A stretch of 64,000 nucleotides of DNA from an uncultured Eubacteriales bacterium (GCA_902764875.1 CACWXP010000006.1:1-64000), one strand, 5' to 3'. Positions 24,555 to 33,605 are shown, counted from the first letter of the stretch. Notes: a model not told the origin generated them from the letters alone. Made by a program: numbers and translations.

Positions 24555-25384
24555 TGTTCGATCTGCACATGCATACCGTTTTTTCCGACGGGAAGAACAC
24601 GGCGGAGGAAATGGTGCAGGAAGCCATCCGGAAGGGACTGGAGACTGTCGGCATTTCCGACCACAGCAGCGGCGATCCCTGCGGGATGAAGCTGGAAGAA
24701 AACGTTCTTTATAAAGCGGAGATCGGCCGCCTGAAGGAAAAGTACGCCGGACAGATCCGCGTGCTATGTGGGTTGGAACGGGACTTCCTGACGGACGATT
24801 TTTCGGAATACGACTATACGATCGGCTCCGTGCACTGGCTGCCGATGCCCGACGGGCACCGGGTGAGCATTGACTGGACGGCGGAAAAACTGCGGGAGGG
24901 CGCGGAAAAATATTTCGCCGGGGATATGTATGCCGTGGCGGAAGCTTTTTACGCAGCGGAGGCACGGGTGGTCGAGGTGACGAAATGCGACATCATCGGG
25001 CACTTTGACCTGATGACGAAGTTCATTGAGCAGGATCCGGCGTTTGATCCGACACATCCGCGGTATGTGCGGGCATGGCAGGAGGCGGCGGATGCTTTGC
25101 TCGCGACGGGGAAACCCTTTGAGGTGAACACCGGGGCCATGAGCCGGGGATACCGCACGAGCCCGTATCCTTCGGCGGAAATCCGACAGTACATTCTGGC
25201 CCGCGGCGGGAAGCTGCTGCTTTCGAGCGACGCGCACGCGAAGGAGAACATTGCTTACGGATTTGACACGGTGGCCGGAAGGGAAGACTTCCTGCAGTCG
25301 TGGGGTGAAATCTACGACCACCACCTGGAGGCGGAGACCGAAGCGGTTGCGGAATGGATAAGAAAACAGCTGAGCGGAGAATGA
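24554..25384 (+). CDS. hisK: Histidinol-phosphatase, PHP family
   Basis: A 276-residue PHP-domain phosphoesterase, the Gram-positive HisJ/HisK type, removing phosphate from histidinol phosphate. Metal-ligand motifs: FDLHMHTVFSDGKNT, VGISDHSSGD, GLERDFLTDDF, GSVHWLPM, IGHFDLMTK and LSSDAHAKEN. Its place at the end of the operon supplies the step missing from the single-domain HisB. It overlaps hisI by one base. Confidence 0.93.
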   Translation: MFDLHMHTVFSDGKNTAEEMVQEAIRKGLETVGISDHSSGDPCGMKLEENVLYKAEIGRLKEKYAGQIRVLCGLERDFLTDDFSEYDYTIGSVHWLPMPDGHRVSIDWTAEKLREGAEKYFAGDMYAVAEAFYAAEARVVEVTKCDIIGHFDLMTKFIEQDPAFDPTHPRYVRAWQEAADALLATGKPFEVNTGAMSRGYRTSPYPSAEIRQYILARGGKLLLSSDAHAKENIAYGFDTVAGREDFLQSWGEIYDHHLEAETEAVAEWIRKQLSGE

Positions 25385-25419
25385 GATCTTTGCAGTGGGT
25401 TTTTTGGAGGACAATGAGC

Positions 25420-26445
25420 ATGAGTGCAGAAGGCGTGACGATCCGAAGCATCAGCGATCCCGGACAGAAAGAAAGGATTGCGCGGGAAATCCTGGAGGCT
25501 TTGCCGGACTGGTTTGAAAACGTGGAAGCGCGGGAAGGCTATATCCGGGACAGCCGGGAATGGGTCTTCTTTGCCGCGGAAGATGGCGGGAAGGCCGTCG
25601 GGTTCCTTTGCCTGAAGGAAACGGGCAAGCCCACGGTTGAACTGGCGGTAATGGGGATTCGGATGGCATATCACCGGAAAGGCATCGGATCGGCGCTGTT
25701 TGCCGCAGCGAAGGCTTATGCCGTTTCGGCCGGTTATGAATTTTTGCAGGTGAAGACGGTGCGGATGGGCATGTATGAAGACTACGACCGGACAAACCGC
25801 TTTTACCTGAGCCTGGGGTTCCGGGAGCTGGAAGTGATTCCGGAGGTGTGGGGCGAGGAGAACCCCTGCCAGATTTATGTGATGCATCTTCGGGATGCGG
25901 TTTCTTTGACGGACCTGATCCTGAAGCGGAGGAGCTACCGCGGGAAATTCCGGCCGGATCCGGTTCCGCGGGAGGATCTGCAGAAGATTCTGGAAGCGGG
26001 ACTGGCAGCGCCTTCCGGCTGCAACAAGCAGACGGTGAGCCTGATCGCGGTGGACGACCCGGCGGTGCTTGGGCAGATTCGTTCCGCCATTGACCCGCCG
26101 GCGGCGGAAACCGCGCCGGCGATGGTCTGCGTGCTGTCGCAGCGGATTTGTGCCTATCGGGACAGATGCTTTGCGACGCAGGATTATGCGGCCGCGATTG
26201 AAAACATGCTGCTGGCGGCGGAGGCACTGGGTTACCGGAGCTGCTGGTATGAAGGGCACATTACGGACACGGACCGGATCTGCGACAGGATCGCGGAGAT
26301 TCTGGACGTTCCGGAAGGATATGACCTGGTTTGCATTCTGCCGGTGGGCATCGGAGAAGGCGAGCCCGGAGTGCCGAAGAAAAAGCCTTTTGAAGAACGG
26401 GCATGGTTCAACGGATTCCGGAAAGGAACGGAGGGTTGGGAATGA
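25420..26445 (+). CDS. GNAT acetyltransferase-nitroreductase fusion protein
   Basis: A 341-residue two-domain protein. Residues 1-150 form a GNAT domain (VELAVMGIRMAYHRKGIGSA gives the acetyl-CoA loop; 'YDRTNRFYLSLGFRELEV'). Residues 155-340 form a nitroreductase-like flavoprotein (LTDLILKRRSYRGKFRPDPV, 'ILEAGLAAPSGCNKQ', 'AAIENMLLAAEALGYRSCW'). The start MSAEGV at 25420 is 9 bases from GGAGG; ATG 25414 is too close. Single-domain versions are common; the fusion suggests consecutive chemistry on one substrate, not known here. It lies 35 bases after hisK and overlaps the next gene (ATGA). Confidence 0.88.
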   Translation: MSAEGVTIRSISDPGQKERIAREILEALPDWFENVEAREGYIRDSREWVFFAAEDGGKAVGFLCLKETGKPTVELAVMGIRMAYHRKGIGSALFAAAKAYAVSAGYEFLQVKTVRMGMYEDYDRTNRFYLSLGFRELEVIPEVWGEENPCQIYVMHLRDAVSLTDLILKRRSYRGKFRPDPVPREDLQKILEAGLAAPSGCNKQTVSLIAVDDPAVLGQIRSAIDPPAAETAPAMVCVLSQRICAYRDRCFATQDYAAAIENMLLAAEALGYRSCWYEGHITDTDRICDRIAEILDVPEGYDLVCILPVGIGEGEPGVPKKKPFEERAWFNGFRKGTEGWE

Positions 26446-27404
26446 AAAGACTGGCTGCTCTTATGGTTGCTTTCGTTATGGCGCTGTTACTGGCTTCAGC
26501 CGCTTTTGCGGCGGGTTCGGTGACGACATTGCAGGGCGCGCCGACGGAGAATTCGGCGGCGCCGTTGCAGGACGCGACGGCAGAGGATACGCTGATGCTG
26601 TTTTATGACGCGGCGGCGGAACTGATGTTCGAGACCAGCAACGTGACGCTGGACGGGCATGCGGTGTTTTCCCTGGACGGGGAACGATTTAAGACCGCGG
26701 ATCTGCATTATGTGCAGAACTATACAAACTCGCTGTACAAGCTGGATCTGCAGACGCCCCGCAGGGACGGAACCAAACCGGACCGGGAATCCGGATACAC
26801 CATCATCGCAAACGGCGAATATGTTTATGTGATTGAAGTGATTTATCCGGGCGTTTACAAGACGGGAACCACCGGCGCGCAGAGCACCATTCTGCGCAAA
26901 ACGGTGCAGATGAACCTGATGACCGATATGGCGCGGATGCTGGCCGGGCAGGCGGAAGATCTGCCTGGCGAAAAGGCCGTTATGATTCAGCCAACCGGGG
27001 AGGGAGGCAAAGAACTCACCGTAGTGTTGAGTGAAGACGTTCCGGAACTGGTGAATACCGCACTGAATTTATTCTATCAGTTTGCCGCAAAACGGTACTT
27101 CAGAACGGACTACGACCAGATCAGCGAAGCGCATATGACACAGATGGAAAACTATATGACCGTGACGGAGGGGATCCTGTGGACGACGAAGTCTGTTTCC
27201 CTGAAAGGCGCGAACTGCGTGATGCGGGTGAACGGCCTGGGACAGGCGGAAGAGCTGAAGGGGGATGTTTCGCTGCTGCTGAACACCGGACGGGACGGCG
27301 TGCGGCAGATGGATGTTTCGTTTGAACTGAAGGTTTCCGACCGGGACAACAGTTTTGTGGGATCGTTTGATCCGGCGGAATACGGCGTAGAGAAGGCTAA
27401 ATAA
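26442..27404 (+). CDS. Secreted protein of unknown function
   Basis: A 320-residue protein with a signal peptide (LAALMVAFVMALLLASAAFA). The mature part seems to have two related halves: 'ETSNVTLDGHAVFSLDGERF' in the first and 'TTKSVSLKGANCVMRVNGLG' in the second, each followed by beta strands, suggesting an internal duplication of a beta-rich module. No lipobox or catalytic motif. The ATG overlaps the stop of the GNAT-nitroreductase gene, so the two are co-translated though one product is exported. Confidence 0.75.
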   Translation: MKRLAALMVAFVMALLLASAAFAAGSVTTLQGAPTENSAAPLQDATAEDTLMLFYDAAAELMFETSNVTLDGHAVFSLDGERFKTADLHYVQNYTNSLYKLDLQTPRRDGTKPDRESGYTIIANGEYVYVIEVIYPGVYKTGTTGAQSTILRKTVQMNLMTDMARMLAGQAEDLPGEKAVMIQPTGEGGKELTVVLSEDVPELVNTALNLFYQFAAKRYFRTDYDQISEAHMTQMENYMTVTEGILWTTKSVSLKGANCVMRVNGLGQAEELKGDVSLLLNTGRDGVRQMDVSFELKVSDRDNSFVGSFDPAEYGVEKAK

Positions 27405-27429
27405 TGAGTTAAAATGATATGGTTTTCCG

Positions 27430-27450
27430 GCAGCTTCGGCTGCTTTTTTT
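27430..27450 (+). terminator. Terminator after the histidine-operon region
   Basis: GCAGC, TTCG loop, GCTGC, then seven T (27444-27450). Confidence 0.85.
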
Positions 27451-27497
27451 GCGCGGTTATTCATTTGCGCAATGCAGCGGGAAGAAGGGAATATGGA

Positions 27498-28430
27498 TCA
27501 AGCGATGCGGGTGACGGATACCTCGGGGAGGATGCGCTGATAATCCGCAGGATCAAAATCACCGGTGAGAAGACTGAGCGCACCGGCAGCGGAAACGGCC
27601 AGCGCCATGCGGAAACCCTCGAGGAACGGCAGACGGCGGGAAAAGGCGACTGCGAAGCCGGCCACCATGCTGTCTCCGCAGCCGACGGTGTTTTTAGGGG
27701 TGATTTTCGGGGGCTTGCCGTGGAAGACTCCTTCACTGCAGGCCAGGAGTGCGCCTTCTGCCCCCAGGGAGAGGACTACATGCGGGATACCGCTGCGATA
27801 CAGCTGCTGCAGGGAAGGGACCGCATCTTCCCGGCCGGAGAAGGGGCGACCTGTCAGCTGGGCGATTTCATCTTCGTTGGGCTTGATCAGGGACGGCTTT
27901 TCCCTGACAGCGGAGATCAGACGGCTTCCGCTGGTATCCACCAGAACGGGAATGCTTGCTTCGCGACAGCGGCGGATGAGCCGGCCATAGAAATCCTCGG
28001 GGACCCCTTTGGGCATACTTCCGCTGATCACAACACAATCCGCGCCCGTCAGCTCCCGGAGAAAGTCGCTCATGAAGCGGTCTACTTCTTCGGAAGTGAC
28101 CGGTTCGCCCGGCTCCAGATATTCGGTGGAACGGCCGGTGGACAGATCCCAGCAGTTGATACAGCTGCGGGTTTCTCCGCTGACATGGGTAAAGGCACAG
28201 CGGATCAGCGGACCGGAGATGAGCGACTCCAGATAACGGCCGTTGAAGCCGCCGGTGAACCCCATGGCCACGACAGGCTCGCCCAGCCCCGCGGCTACGC
28301 GGGAGACATTCAGGCCCTTGCCGCCGGCGGTGTTGTGCACTTCCTTTACACGCATGACGGTTTCCGGATGAACGGATTCCATCAGATACAGCTTGTCGAT
28401 GGAAGAATTCAGGGTTACAGTCAGAATCAC
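27498..28430 (-). CDS. PfkB-family 1-phosphofructokinase / tagatose-6-phosphate kinase-like
   Basis: A 310-residue PfkB kinase. Start GTG 28430 gives (M)ILTVTLNSSIDKLYLME, the family's normal opening, and follows GGAGGGATC; the longer frame to 28538 covers promoter and operators. Seen: 'NTAGGKGLNVSRVAAGLG', 'GFTGGFNGRYLE', 'VVISGSMPKGVPEDFYG' and the catalytic NTVGCGDSMVAGF. Such enzymes phosphorylate fructose-1-P or tagatose-6-P to the bisphosphate. It is divergent from the class II aldolase gene, which would cleave the product, with LacI-type palindromes between them. Confidence 0.88.
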   Translation of the reverse strand: MILTVTLNSSIDKLYLMESVHPETVMRVKEVHNTAGGKGLNVSRVAAGLGEPVVAMGFTGGFNGRYLESLISGPLIRCAFTHVSGETRSCINCWDLSTGRSTEYLEPGEPVTSEEVDRFMSDFLRELTGADCVVISGSMPKGVPEDFYGRLIRRCREASIPVLVDTSGSRLISAVREKPSLIKPNEDEIAQLTGRPFSGREDAVPSLQQLYRSGIPHVVLSLGAEGALLACSEGVFHGKPPKITPKNTVGCGDSMVAGFAVAFSRRLPFLEGFRMALAVSAAGALSLLTGDFDPADYQRILPEVSVTRIA

Positions 28431-28445
28431 GGCGATCCCTCCGTC

Positions 28446-28482
28446 CGAATCGTTTCGCTTTAGTATGGATGATTTCATCCAT
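28446..28482. promoter_or_regulatory. LacI-type operator and second palindrome in the kinase leader
   Basis: CGAATCGTTTCGC (28446-28458) is the inverted form of the operator at 28581. ATGGATGATTTCATCCAT (28465-28482) has perfect 8-bp arms around TT. Both lie between the kinase promoter and its start. Confidence 0.6.
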
Positions 28483-28491
28483 CTGTCTTTC

Positions 28492-28520
28492 ATGTTAATC
28501 AAGCAGATGAAAAAAGTCAA
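28492..28520 (-). promoter_or_regulatory. Promoter of the PfkB kinase gene
   Basis: Minus strand TTGACT (28515-28520), 17-base spacer, TAACAT (28492-28497). Confidence 0.65.
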
Positions 28521-28541
28521 GTCAATCTTATCCTGCACCTA

Positions 28542-28594
28542 TTGACAAACGCACAGGTTCCCATCTATAATGATAAAAAAGCGAAACGATTCGC
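28542..28594 (+). promoter_or_regulatory. Promoter and operator of the aldolase operon
   Basis: TTGACA (28542-28547), 18 bases, TATAAT (28566-28571). GCGAAACGATTCGC (28581-28594), a palindrome with one mismatched pair and central CG as in LacI-family sites, covers the expected transcription start. Confidence 0.78.
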
Positions 28595-28616
28595 GTTTTG
28601 GAAGGGATGAATCCAC

Positions 28617-29456
28617 ATGCCGTTCGTTACGACCGGGGAGATGCTTCTGAAGGCGCAGGCAGGCGGTTACGCTGTCGGCGCATTCAACGCCGAAAACCTG
28701 GAGATGGCACAGGCCATTATCGCAGCCGCGGAGGCGGAGAACGCCCCGGTGATCCTGCAGACAACACCAGGGACGCTGAAGTATGCCGGGCCGAAATGCT
28801 TTGCAGGGCTGGTGAGCCGGCTGGCACGGGACGCCGGAATTCCGGCGGCGCTTCATCTGGATCACGGCAACAGCTATGAACTGGCGGAAGAGTGCGCCAG
28901 GGAGGGCTATACCTCGCTGATGATTGACGGATCGAAACTGCCTTACGAAGGGAACGTGGAAATCACGCGGCGCGTGGTGGCCATGGCCTGCGGGCTGCCG
29001 GTGGAGGCAGAACTGGGCACAGTCGGCGGCAAAGAGGACGGGATGGAGGCCAAACCCCAGTACACCGACCCGGAGGAAGCGGCGGATTTTGTCCGCCGCA
29101 CGGACATCAGCAGCTTTGCCGTTGCCATCGGTACGGCGCACGGCGTTTACAAGGGCGAGCCGAAGCTGGACCTGGACCGGCTGGCGGAGGTGCGGGCACG
29201 GGTCGAGATCCCGCTGGTGCTGCACGGAACTTCCGGCGTGCCGGAGGACCAGGTGCGGGCGTGCATTGCACGGGGCATCTGCAAGGTGAACTATGCCACG
29301 GAACTGCGGCAGGTGTTCACCGCCGCGGTGCGCCGGGCACTGGCGGAAATGCCGGAGGCCTTTGACCCCAAAAAGTATCTGGCGGAGGGCCGGAAGGCTG
29401 TTCAGGCCCGGGTGCAGGAACTGATCCGTCTGCTGGGCAGCAGCGGAAAGGCCTGA
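28617..29456 (+). CDS. Class II fructose/tagatose-bisphosphate aldolase
   Basis: A 279-residue zinc aldolase of the FbaA/GatY/KbaY family. Seen: YAVGAFNAENLEMAQAIIAA, zinc-site 'AALHLDHGNSYELAEECA', 'VEAELGTVGGKEDGME', and 'IPLVLHGTSGVPEDQVRACI'. It splits a ketohexose bisphosphate into DHAP and glyceraldehyde-3-P. With the divergent PfkB kinase and the GatD-like dehydrogenase downstream, a tagatose/galactitol-type route is plausible, but fructose-bisphosphate cannot be excluded. First gene of a five-gene operon. Confidence 0.9.
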   Translation: MPFVTTGEMLLKAQAGGYAVGAFNAENLEMAQAIIAAAEAENAPVILQTTPGTLKYAGPKCFAGLVSRLARDAGIPAALHLDHGNSYELAEECAREGYTSLMIDGSKLPYEGNVEITRRVVAMACGLPVEAELGTVGGKEDGMEAKPQYTDPEEAADFVRRTDISSFAVAIGTAHGVYKGEPKLDLDRLAEVRARVEIPLVLHGTSGVPEDQVRACIARGICKVNYATELRQVFTAAVRRALAEMPEAFDPKKYLAEGRKAVQARVQELIRLLGSSGKA

Positions 29457-29476
29457 AAGGCCGGAAGGAGAAGACC

Positions 29477-30955
29477 ATGGCGGTTTACTTGCTGGGAATC
29501 GACATCGGGACCTCTTCCTGCAAGGTTGCCCTGTTCGAACCGGACGGAACGGTGGCGGCAACGGGCGGAAGCGAATATCCGGTTGCCTACCCCCACAGGG
29601 GATGGGCGGAACAGGATCCCCGGGACTGGTGGGAAGGCGCCTGCCGCGCGATCCGGGAAATGACGGAGGAGAACAGCATCGACCCGGCGCAGATTGCCGG
29701 GATCGGAGTGGACGGGCAGAGCTGGTCCGCCATCGCGCTGGACGCGGCGGGAGAAGTGCTTTGTCCGACTCCGATCTGGACGGATACCCGCAGCCGGGAA
29801 ATCTGCCGGAAAGCAGCGGAACGCCCGGGAATGGATAAAATCTTTTCCATGTGCGGGAATCCGGTGCAGCCCGGATACACCTGGCCGAAGATCCTGTGGT
29901 ACAGGGAAGAGCGGCCGGAGGTGTTCGCGAAGACTGAAAAGATCCTGCAGAGCAACAGCTACATCGTTTACCGGATGACCGGAGAAATGACGCAGGATTT
30001 ATCCCAGGGATACGGGCTGGCCTGCTTCGACATGCGAAGAGGCTGCTGGGACGGGGACATGTGCAGGGAACTGGGGATTCCCCGAAAAATGCTGCCGGAG
30101 ATCGTACCCTGCCACCAGATTGTCGGAAAGCTGACGCGGGAAGCCGCGGAACAGACAGGACTGCGGGAAGGAATTCCCGTTGCAGCCGGGGGACTGGACG
30201 CGGCCTGCGGGACGCTTGGGGCTGGGGTGGTTGCTGCGGGACAGACCCAGGAACAGGGCGGACAGGCCGGTGGCATGAGCATCTGCATCGATGAATACGC
30301 AGCGGATCCGCGGCTGATTCTCGGGTTCCACGCGGTGCCGGGACGGTGGCTGCTGCAGGGCGGGACCACCGGCGGCGGAGGCGCGCTGAAGTGGCTGCGG
30401 GAAACGATGTGCCCGGAACTGAGCTTTGAAGAAATGAGCGCCCTGGCGGGGCAGGTACCCGCCGGAAGCGGCGGCGTTACGTTCCTGCCCTACATGGCCG
30501 GGGAACGGAGCCCCATCTGGAACCCGAAGGCCTGCGGCGTTTTCTTCGGCCTGAACTTCGGGGTGTCCAGGGGACAGATGATCCGGGCCTGCATGGAAGG
30601 CGTTGCCTATGCGCTGCGGCACAACCTGGAAACGGCAGAAGCCGCCGGAGCCAGGGCGAAGACCCTGCGGGCCATGGGCGGCAGCGCCAACAGCGCGGTG
30701 TGGACACAGATCAAGGCGGACGTGACGGGATGCGGAATCGAAGTGCCGGGCAGCGACACGGCAACGACGCTGGGGGCGGCCATGCTGGCCGGGGTCGGCA
30801 CGGGCGTATGGCCGGACTTCGAAAAAGCGGTTGCGCAGACTGTGCGGGTGAAGAAGACCTATGCGCCGGACGTTTCGGCAAAAGAAGTCTACGACCGTGG
30901 GTACGAGACTTACCGGCAGCTGTATGAACACCTTGAGGACCTGATGAACGGATGA
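29477..30955 (+). CDS. FGGY-family carbohydrate kinase (xylulokinase-like)
   Basis: A 492-residue sugar kinase. Seen: LLGIDIGTSSCKVALFEPDG (phosphate-1 loop), 'GWAEQDPRDWWEGACRAI', 'GVDGQSWSAIALDAAGEVL', 'GGLDAACGTLGAGVVAAG', 'TFLPYMAGERSPIWNPKACG' and 'RAMGGSANSAVWTQIKADV'. Closest in pattern to xylulokinases, but FGGY substrate cannot be read from motifs. An 11-residue Gln/Gly-rich insertion (QTQEQGGQAGG) after AAG is unusual. GGAAGGAG precedes the ATG. Confidence 0.88.
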   Translation: MAVYLLGIDIGTSSCKVALFEPDGTVAATGGSEYPVAYPHRGWAEQDPRDWWEGACRAIREMTEENSIDPAQIAGIGVDGQSWSAIALDAAGEVLCPTPIWTDTRSREICRKAAERPGMDKIFSMCGNPVQPGYTWPKILWYREERPEVFAKTEKILQSNSYIVYRMTGEMTQDLSQGYGLACFDMRRGCWDGDMCRELGIPRKMLPEIVPCHQIVGKLTREAAEQTGLREGIPVAAGGLDAACGTLGAGVVAAGQTQEQGGQAGGMSICIDEYAADPRLILGFHAVPGRWLLQGGTTGGGGALKWLRETMCPELSFEEMSALAGQVPAGSGGVTFLPYMAGERSPIWNPKACGVFFGLNFGVSRGQMIRACMEGVAYALRHNLETAEAAGARAKTLRAMGGSANSAVWTQIKADVTGCGIEVPGSDTATTLGAAMLAGVGTGVWPDFEKAVAQTVRVKKTYAPDVSAKEVYDRGYETYRQLYEHLEDLMNG

Positions 30956-30995
30956 AGAGACCGGGACGACCGGCGAAAGGAAGCGAGACCAAACA

Positions 30996-32048
30996 ATGAA
31001 AGCGGCTGTACTTTACGGAAATGAGGATATCCGCTACGCGGACTGGGAGACCCCTGTGTGCCGGCCGGGGACGGTGAAGATCCGGATCCGGGCCACGGGC
31101 ATCTGCGGAAGCGACGTTCCGCGGGTTCTCAACCACGGGGCGCACTTCTATCCGGTGGTGCTGGGACATGAGTTCAGCGGGGACGTTGTGGAAACCGGCG
31201 AGGGCGTGGAAGTCCTGCAGGCCGGCGACACGGTGAGCGGCGCGCCGCTGGTTCCCTGCATGAAATGCGAAGACTGCCAGCTGGGAAATTTCTCCCTGTG
31301 CAAACACTACAGCTTTATCGGCAGCCGGGAGCAGGGAAGTTTTGCGGAGTACGTGGTGATTCCCGCCGCCAACGCGATCAAATACGATTCCTCTATTCCC
31401 TATGAACAGGCAGCGATGTTCGAACCCTCCACGGTGGCGGTTCACGGACTGCTGCAGGCCCGCTACCGGGGCGGAGAGACCGTGGCGATCCTGGGCTGCG
31501 GCACCATCGGCATTTTTACCCTTCAGTGGGCGAAGATCCTCGGCGCCAAGCAGATCGTGGCTTTTGATATCGACGACGGACGGCTGGAACTGGCTAAACG
31601 GATGGGCGCCCATCAGACGGTGAACACACTGAAAGAAGGATTCATGGAGGAGGCAAAGGCGCTGACGGGCGGCCGGGGATTTGAGAACGTACTGGAGACG
31701 GCGGGCAACCCGGTGACCATGCGGATGGCCTTTGAACTGGCGGGAAACAAGGCAAAGCTTTGCTTCATCGGGACGCCGCACACGGACCTGACCTTTACGC
31801 CGGCCCAATGGGAGAACATGAACCGGAAGGAATTCTATCTGACGGGAAGCTGGATGAGCTATTCCGCCCCGTTCCCGGGAAAGGAATGGAAACTGACGGC
31901 CGATTGCTTCGCGGACGGGAGACTGAAATTCGACGAGTCGATGATTTTCCGGAAATACCCGCTGAGCAAAGCGGCGGAGGCCTTTGCCCTGTACAAAAAC
32001 CCGCGGGACGTTCACGGCAAGATTATGCTGATCAACGAGGAAGAATAA
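30996..32048 (+). CDS. Zinc-dependent alcohol dehydrogenase (GatD-like polyol-phosphate dehydrogenase)
   Basis: A 350-residue medium-chain dehydrogenase. Catalytic zinc site: TGICGSDVPR and LGHEFSGDVVE; structural zinc: four Cys in PCMKCEDCQLGNFSLCK; NAD loop: VAILGCGTIGIFTLQWAK. The 'GSDVPRxxxxGAHFYPVVLGHEFSG' pattern is that of galactitol-1-phosphate 5-dehydrogenases. No PTS is present to make galactitol-1-phosphate, so the true substrate may be another polyol or sugar. Confidence 0.88.
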   Translation: MKAAVLYGNEDIRYADWETPVCRPGTVKIRIRATGICGSDVPRVLNHGAHFYPVVLGHEFSGDVVETGEGVEVLQAGDTVSGAPLVPCMKCEDCQLGNFSLCKHYSFIGSREQGSFAEYVVIPAANAIKYDSSIPYEQAAMFEPSTVAVHGLLQARYRGGETVAILGCGTIGIFTLQWAKILGAKQIVAFDIDDGRLELAKRMGAHQTVNTLKEGFMEEAKALTGGRGFENVLETAGNPVTMRMAFELAGNKAKLCFIGTPHTDLTFTPAQWENMNRKEFYLTGSWMSYSAPFPGKEWKLTADCFADGRLKFDESMIFRKYPLSKAAEAFALYKNPRDVHGKIMLINEEE

Positions 32049-32072
32049 AGAAAAATGAAGGAGGAAAAGGAG

Positions 32073-33083
32073 ATGGCATTCATTGATCCCAAACTGGTTC
32101 CGAAACGGAAACTGTCCAACGGTCAGGAGATTCCCTGCATGGGAATGGGCACCTTCGGCAGCGACCGCTTCACCCCCGAACAGGTGTCGAACGCTGTTGC
32201 CGGCGCGATCCGCAGCGGCTACCGCCTGTTTGACTGCGCGTCCGTATACGGAAACGAGGACCTGATCGGCAAGGTTTTCGAGGACGCGATGAAAGAGGGC
32301 GTTGTGAAACGCGAAGAGCTCTTCATCACTTCCAAGGTGTGGAACGACATGCACGGAGCGGGCGATGTGCTGCTGTCCTGCGCGAAGACGCTAAAGGACC
32401 TGCGGCTGGAGTACCTGGACTTTTACTTTGTGCACTGGCCTTTCCCGAACTATCATGCGCCGGGCTGCGACGGCGACAGCCGGAACCCGGACAGCAAACC
32501 GTTTTCCGTGGACGAGTTCATGAGCACCTGGCGGCAGATGGAACGGCTGGTGGACATGGGACTGGTGAAGAACATCGGCATGAGCAGCATGACGATTCCG
32601 AAGCTGGAAGCGGTGCTGCCCCTTTGCAGAATCAAGCCGACGGTGATCGAGATGGAACTGCATCCCTGCTTCCAGCAGCCGGAACTGTACGACTACGTCG
32701 TGGCCCACGGCATTCAGCCCATCGGTTTCTGCCCCATCGGCAGTCCGACCCGTCCGGACCGGGACATGACGCCGGACGACATCGCGGATATCCAGGTGCC
32801 GGAGCTGGTCGGCATCGCAAAGGCGCACGGGGTGCATCCCGCGGTGATCTGCCTGAAGTGGGCGGTGCAGCGCGGTCAGATCCCGATTCCCTTCTCCATT
32901 CACGAGAACGAGTACGTTTCCAACCTGGAATCCACGACGAAGGATCCGCTGACGGAGGAAGAGATGGCAATCCTTCGGGGTGTGGACAAAAACTGCCGGC
33001 TGATCAAGGGACAGGTTTTCCTGTGGCCCGGCGCCACGTCCTGGCACGACCTGTGGGACGAGGACGGCGTGATCGTGCAATAA
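32073..33083 (+). CDS. Aldo/keto reductase
   Basis: A 336-residue AKR. The catalytic tetrad is present: Asp and Tyr in FDCASVYGNE, Lys in ITSKVWNDM, His in FYFVHWPFPN. 'NIGMSSMTIPKLEAVLPLC' and 'IEMELHPCFQQPEL' are typical of the family. It reduces a sugar or aldehyde with NAD(P)H. Start ATG 32073 follows AAGGAGGAAAAGGAG; the earlier ATG at 32055 overlaps that site. Confidence 0.9.
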   Translation: MAFIDPKLVPKRKLSNGQEIPCMGMGTFGSDRFTPEQVSNAVAGAIRSGYRLFDCASVYGNEDLIGKVFEDAMKEGVVKREELFITSKVWNDMHGAGDVLLSCAKTLKDLRLEYLDFYFVHWPFPNYHAPGCDGDSRNPDSKPFSVDEFMSTWRQMERLVDMGLVKNIGMSSMTIPKLEAVLPLCRIKPTVIEMELHPCFQQPELYDYVVAHGIQPIGFCPIGSPTRPDRDMTPDDIADIQVPELVGIAKAHGVHPAVICLKWAVQRGQIPIPFSIHENEYVSNLESTTKDPLTEEEMAILRGVDKNCRLIKGQVFLWPGATSWHDLWDEDGVIVQ

Positions 33084-33096
33084 AGGAGGGAGAGCA

Positions 33097-33531
33097 ATGT
33101 TGAAGGGCATTCCTTCCATACTGACACCGGAGCTGCTGAAGATTCTGATGGAAATGGGCCACGGGGACGAACTGCTGATCTGCGACGGGAACTATCCGAA
33201 GTTCGGCTGCCCGGAACGCTGCGTGCGGATGGACGGTCACGGCATACCGGAGATCCTGGACGCTATTCTGAAGTTTTTCCCGCTGGATCCCTACGTTGAG
33301 CATCCGACGATTCTGATGGCGGTGCTGCCGGACGATCCTTATAAGCCGGAAATATGGGATTCCTACCGGGAAATCGGGAAAAAATACGAAAAGGACGGCC
33401 TGCGGGAGATCGCAGTTCAGAAACCCGAATTCTATCCCCGGGGCGCGAAGTGCTACGCCTGCATTGCCACGAGCGAGACAGCGCTGTATGCCAACGTCAT
33501 CCTGAAAAAGGGCGTCGTGAAGGAAAACTGA
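33097..33531 (+). CDS. fucU: RbsD/FucU-family sugar mutarotase
   Basis: A 144-residue protein of FucU type: MLKGIPSILTPELLKILMEM, 'GHGDELLICDGNYP', and a conserved C-terminal 'YPRGAKCYACIATSETALYA', then NVILKKGVV. The family interconverts sugar anomers (fucose, ribose) ahead of kinases or isomerases. It closes the operon, which suggests a pathway handling a free sugar. Gene symbol by family resemblance; substrate not proven. Confidence 0.85.
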   Translation: MLKGIPSILTPELLKILMEMGHGDELLICDGNYPKFGCPERCVRMDGHGIPEILDAILKFFPLDPYVEHPTILMAVLPDDPYKPEIWDSYREIGKKYEKDGLREIAVQKPEFYPRGAKCYACIATSETALYANVILKKGVVKEN

Positions 33532-33565
33532 CATTCAGGGAAACCGGGAACTTCCTTTCAAAAAG

Positions 33566-33605
33566 CGTAAAGCCGCGCGTGACGCGCGGCTTTACGTGAT
33601 TTTTC
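33566..33605 (+). terminator. Strong terminator after the sugar catabolic operon
   Basis: A perfect 14-bp stem (CGTAAAGCCGCGCG/CGCGCGGCTTTACG, loop TGA) followed by TGATTTTT. Confidence 0.92.
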
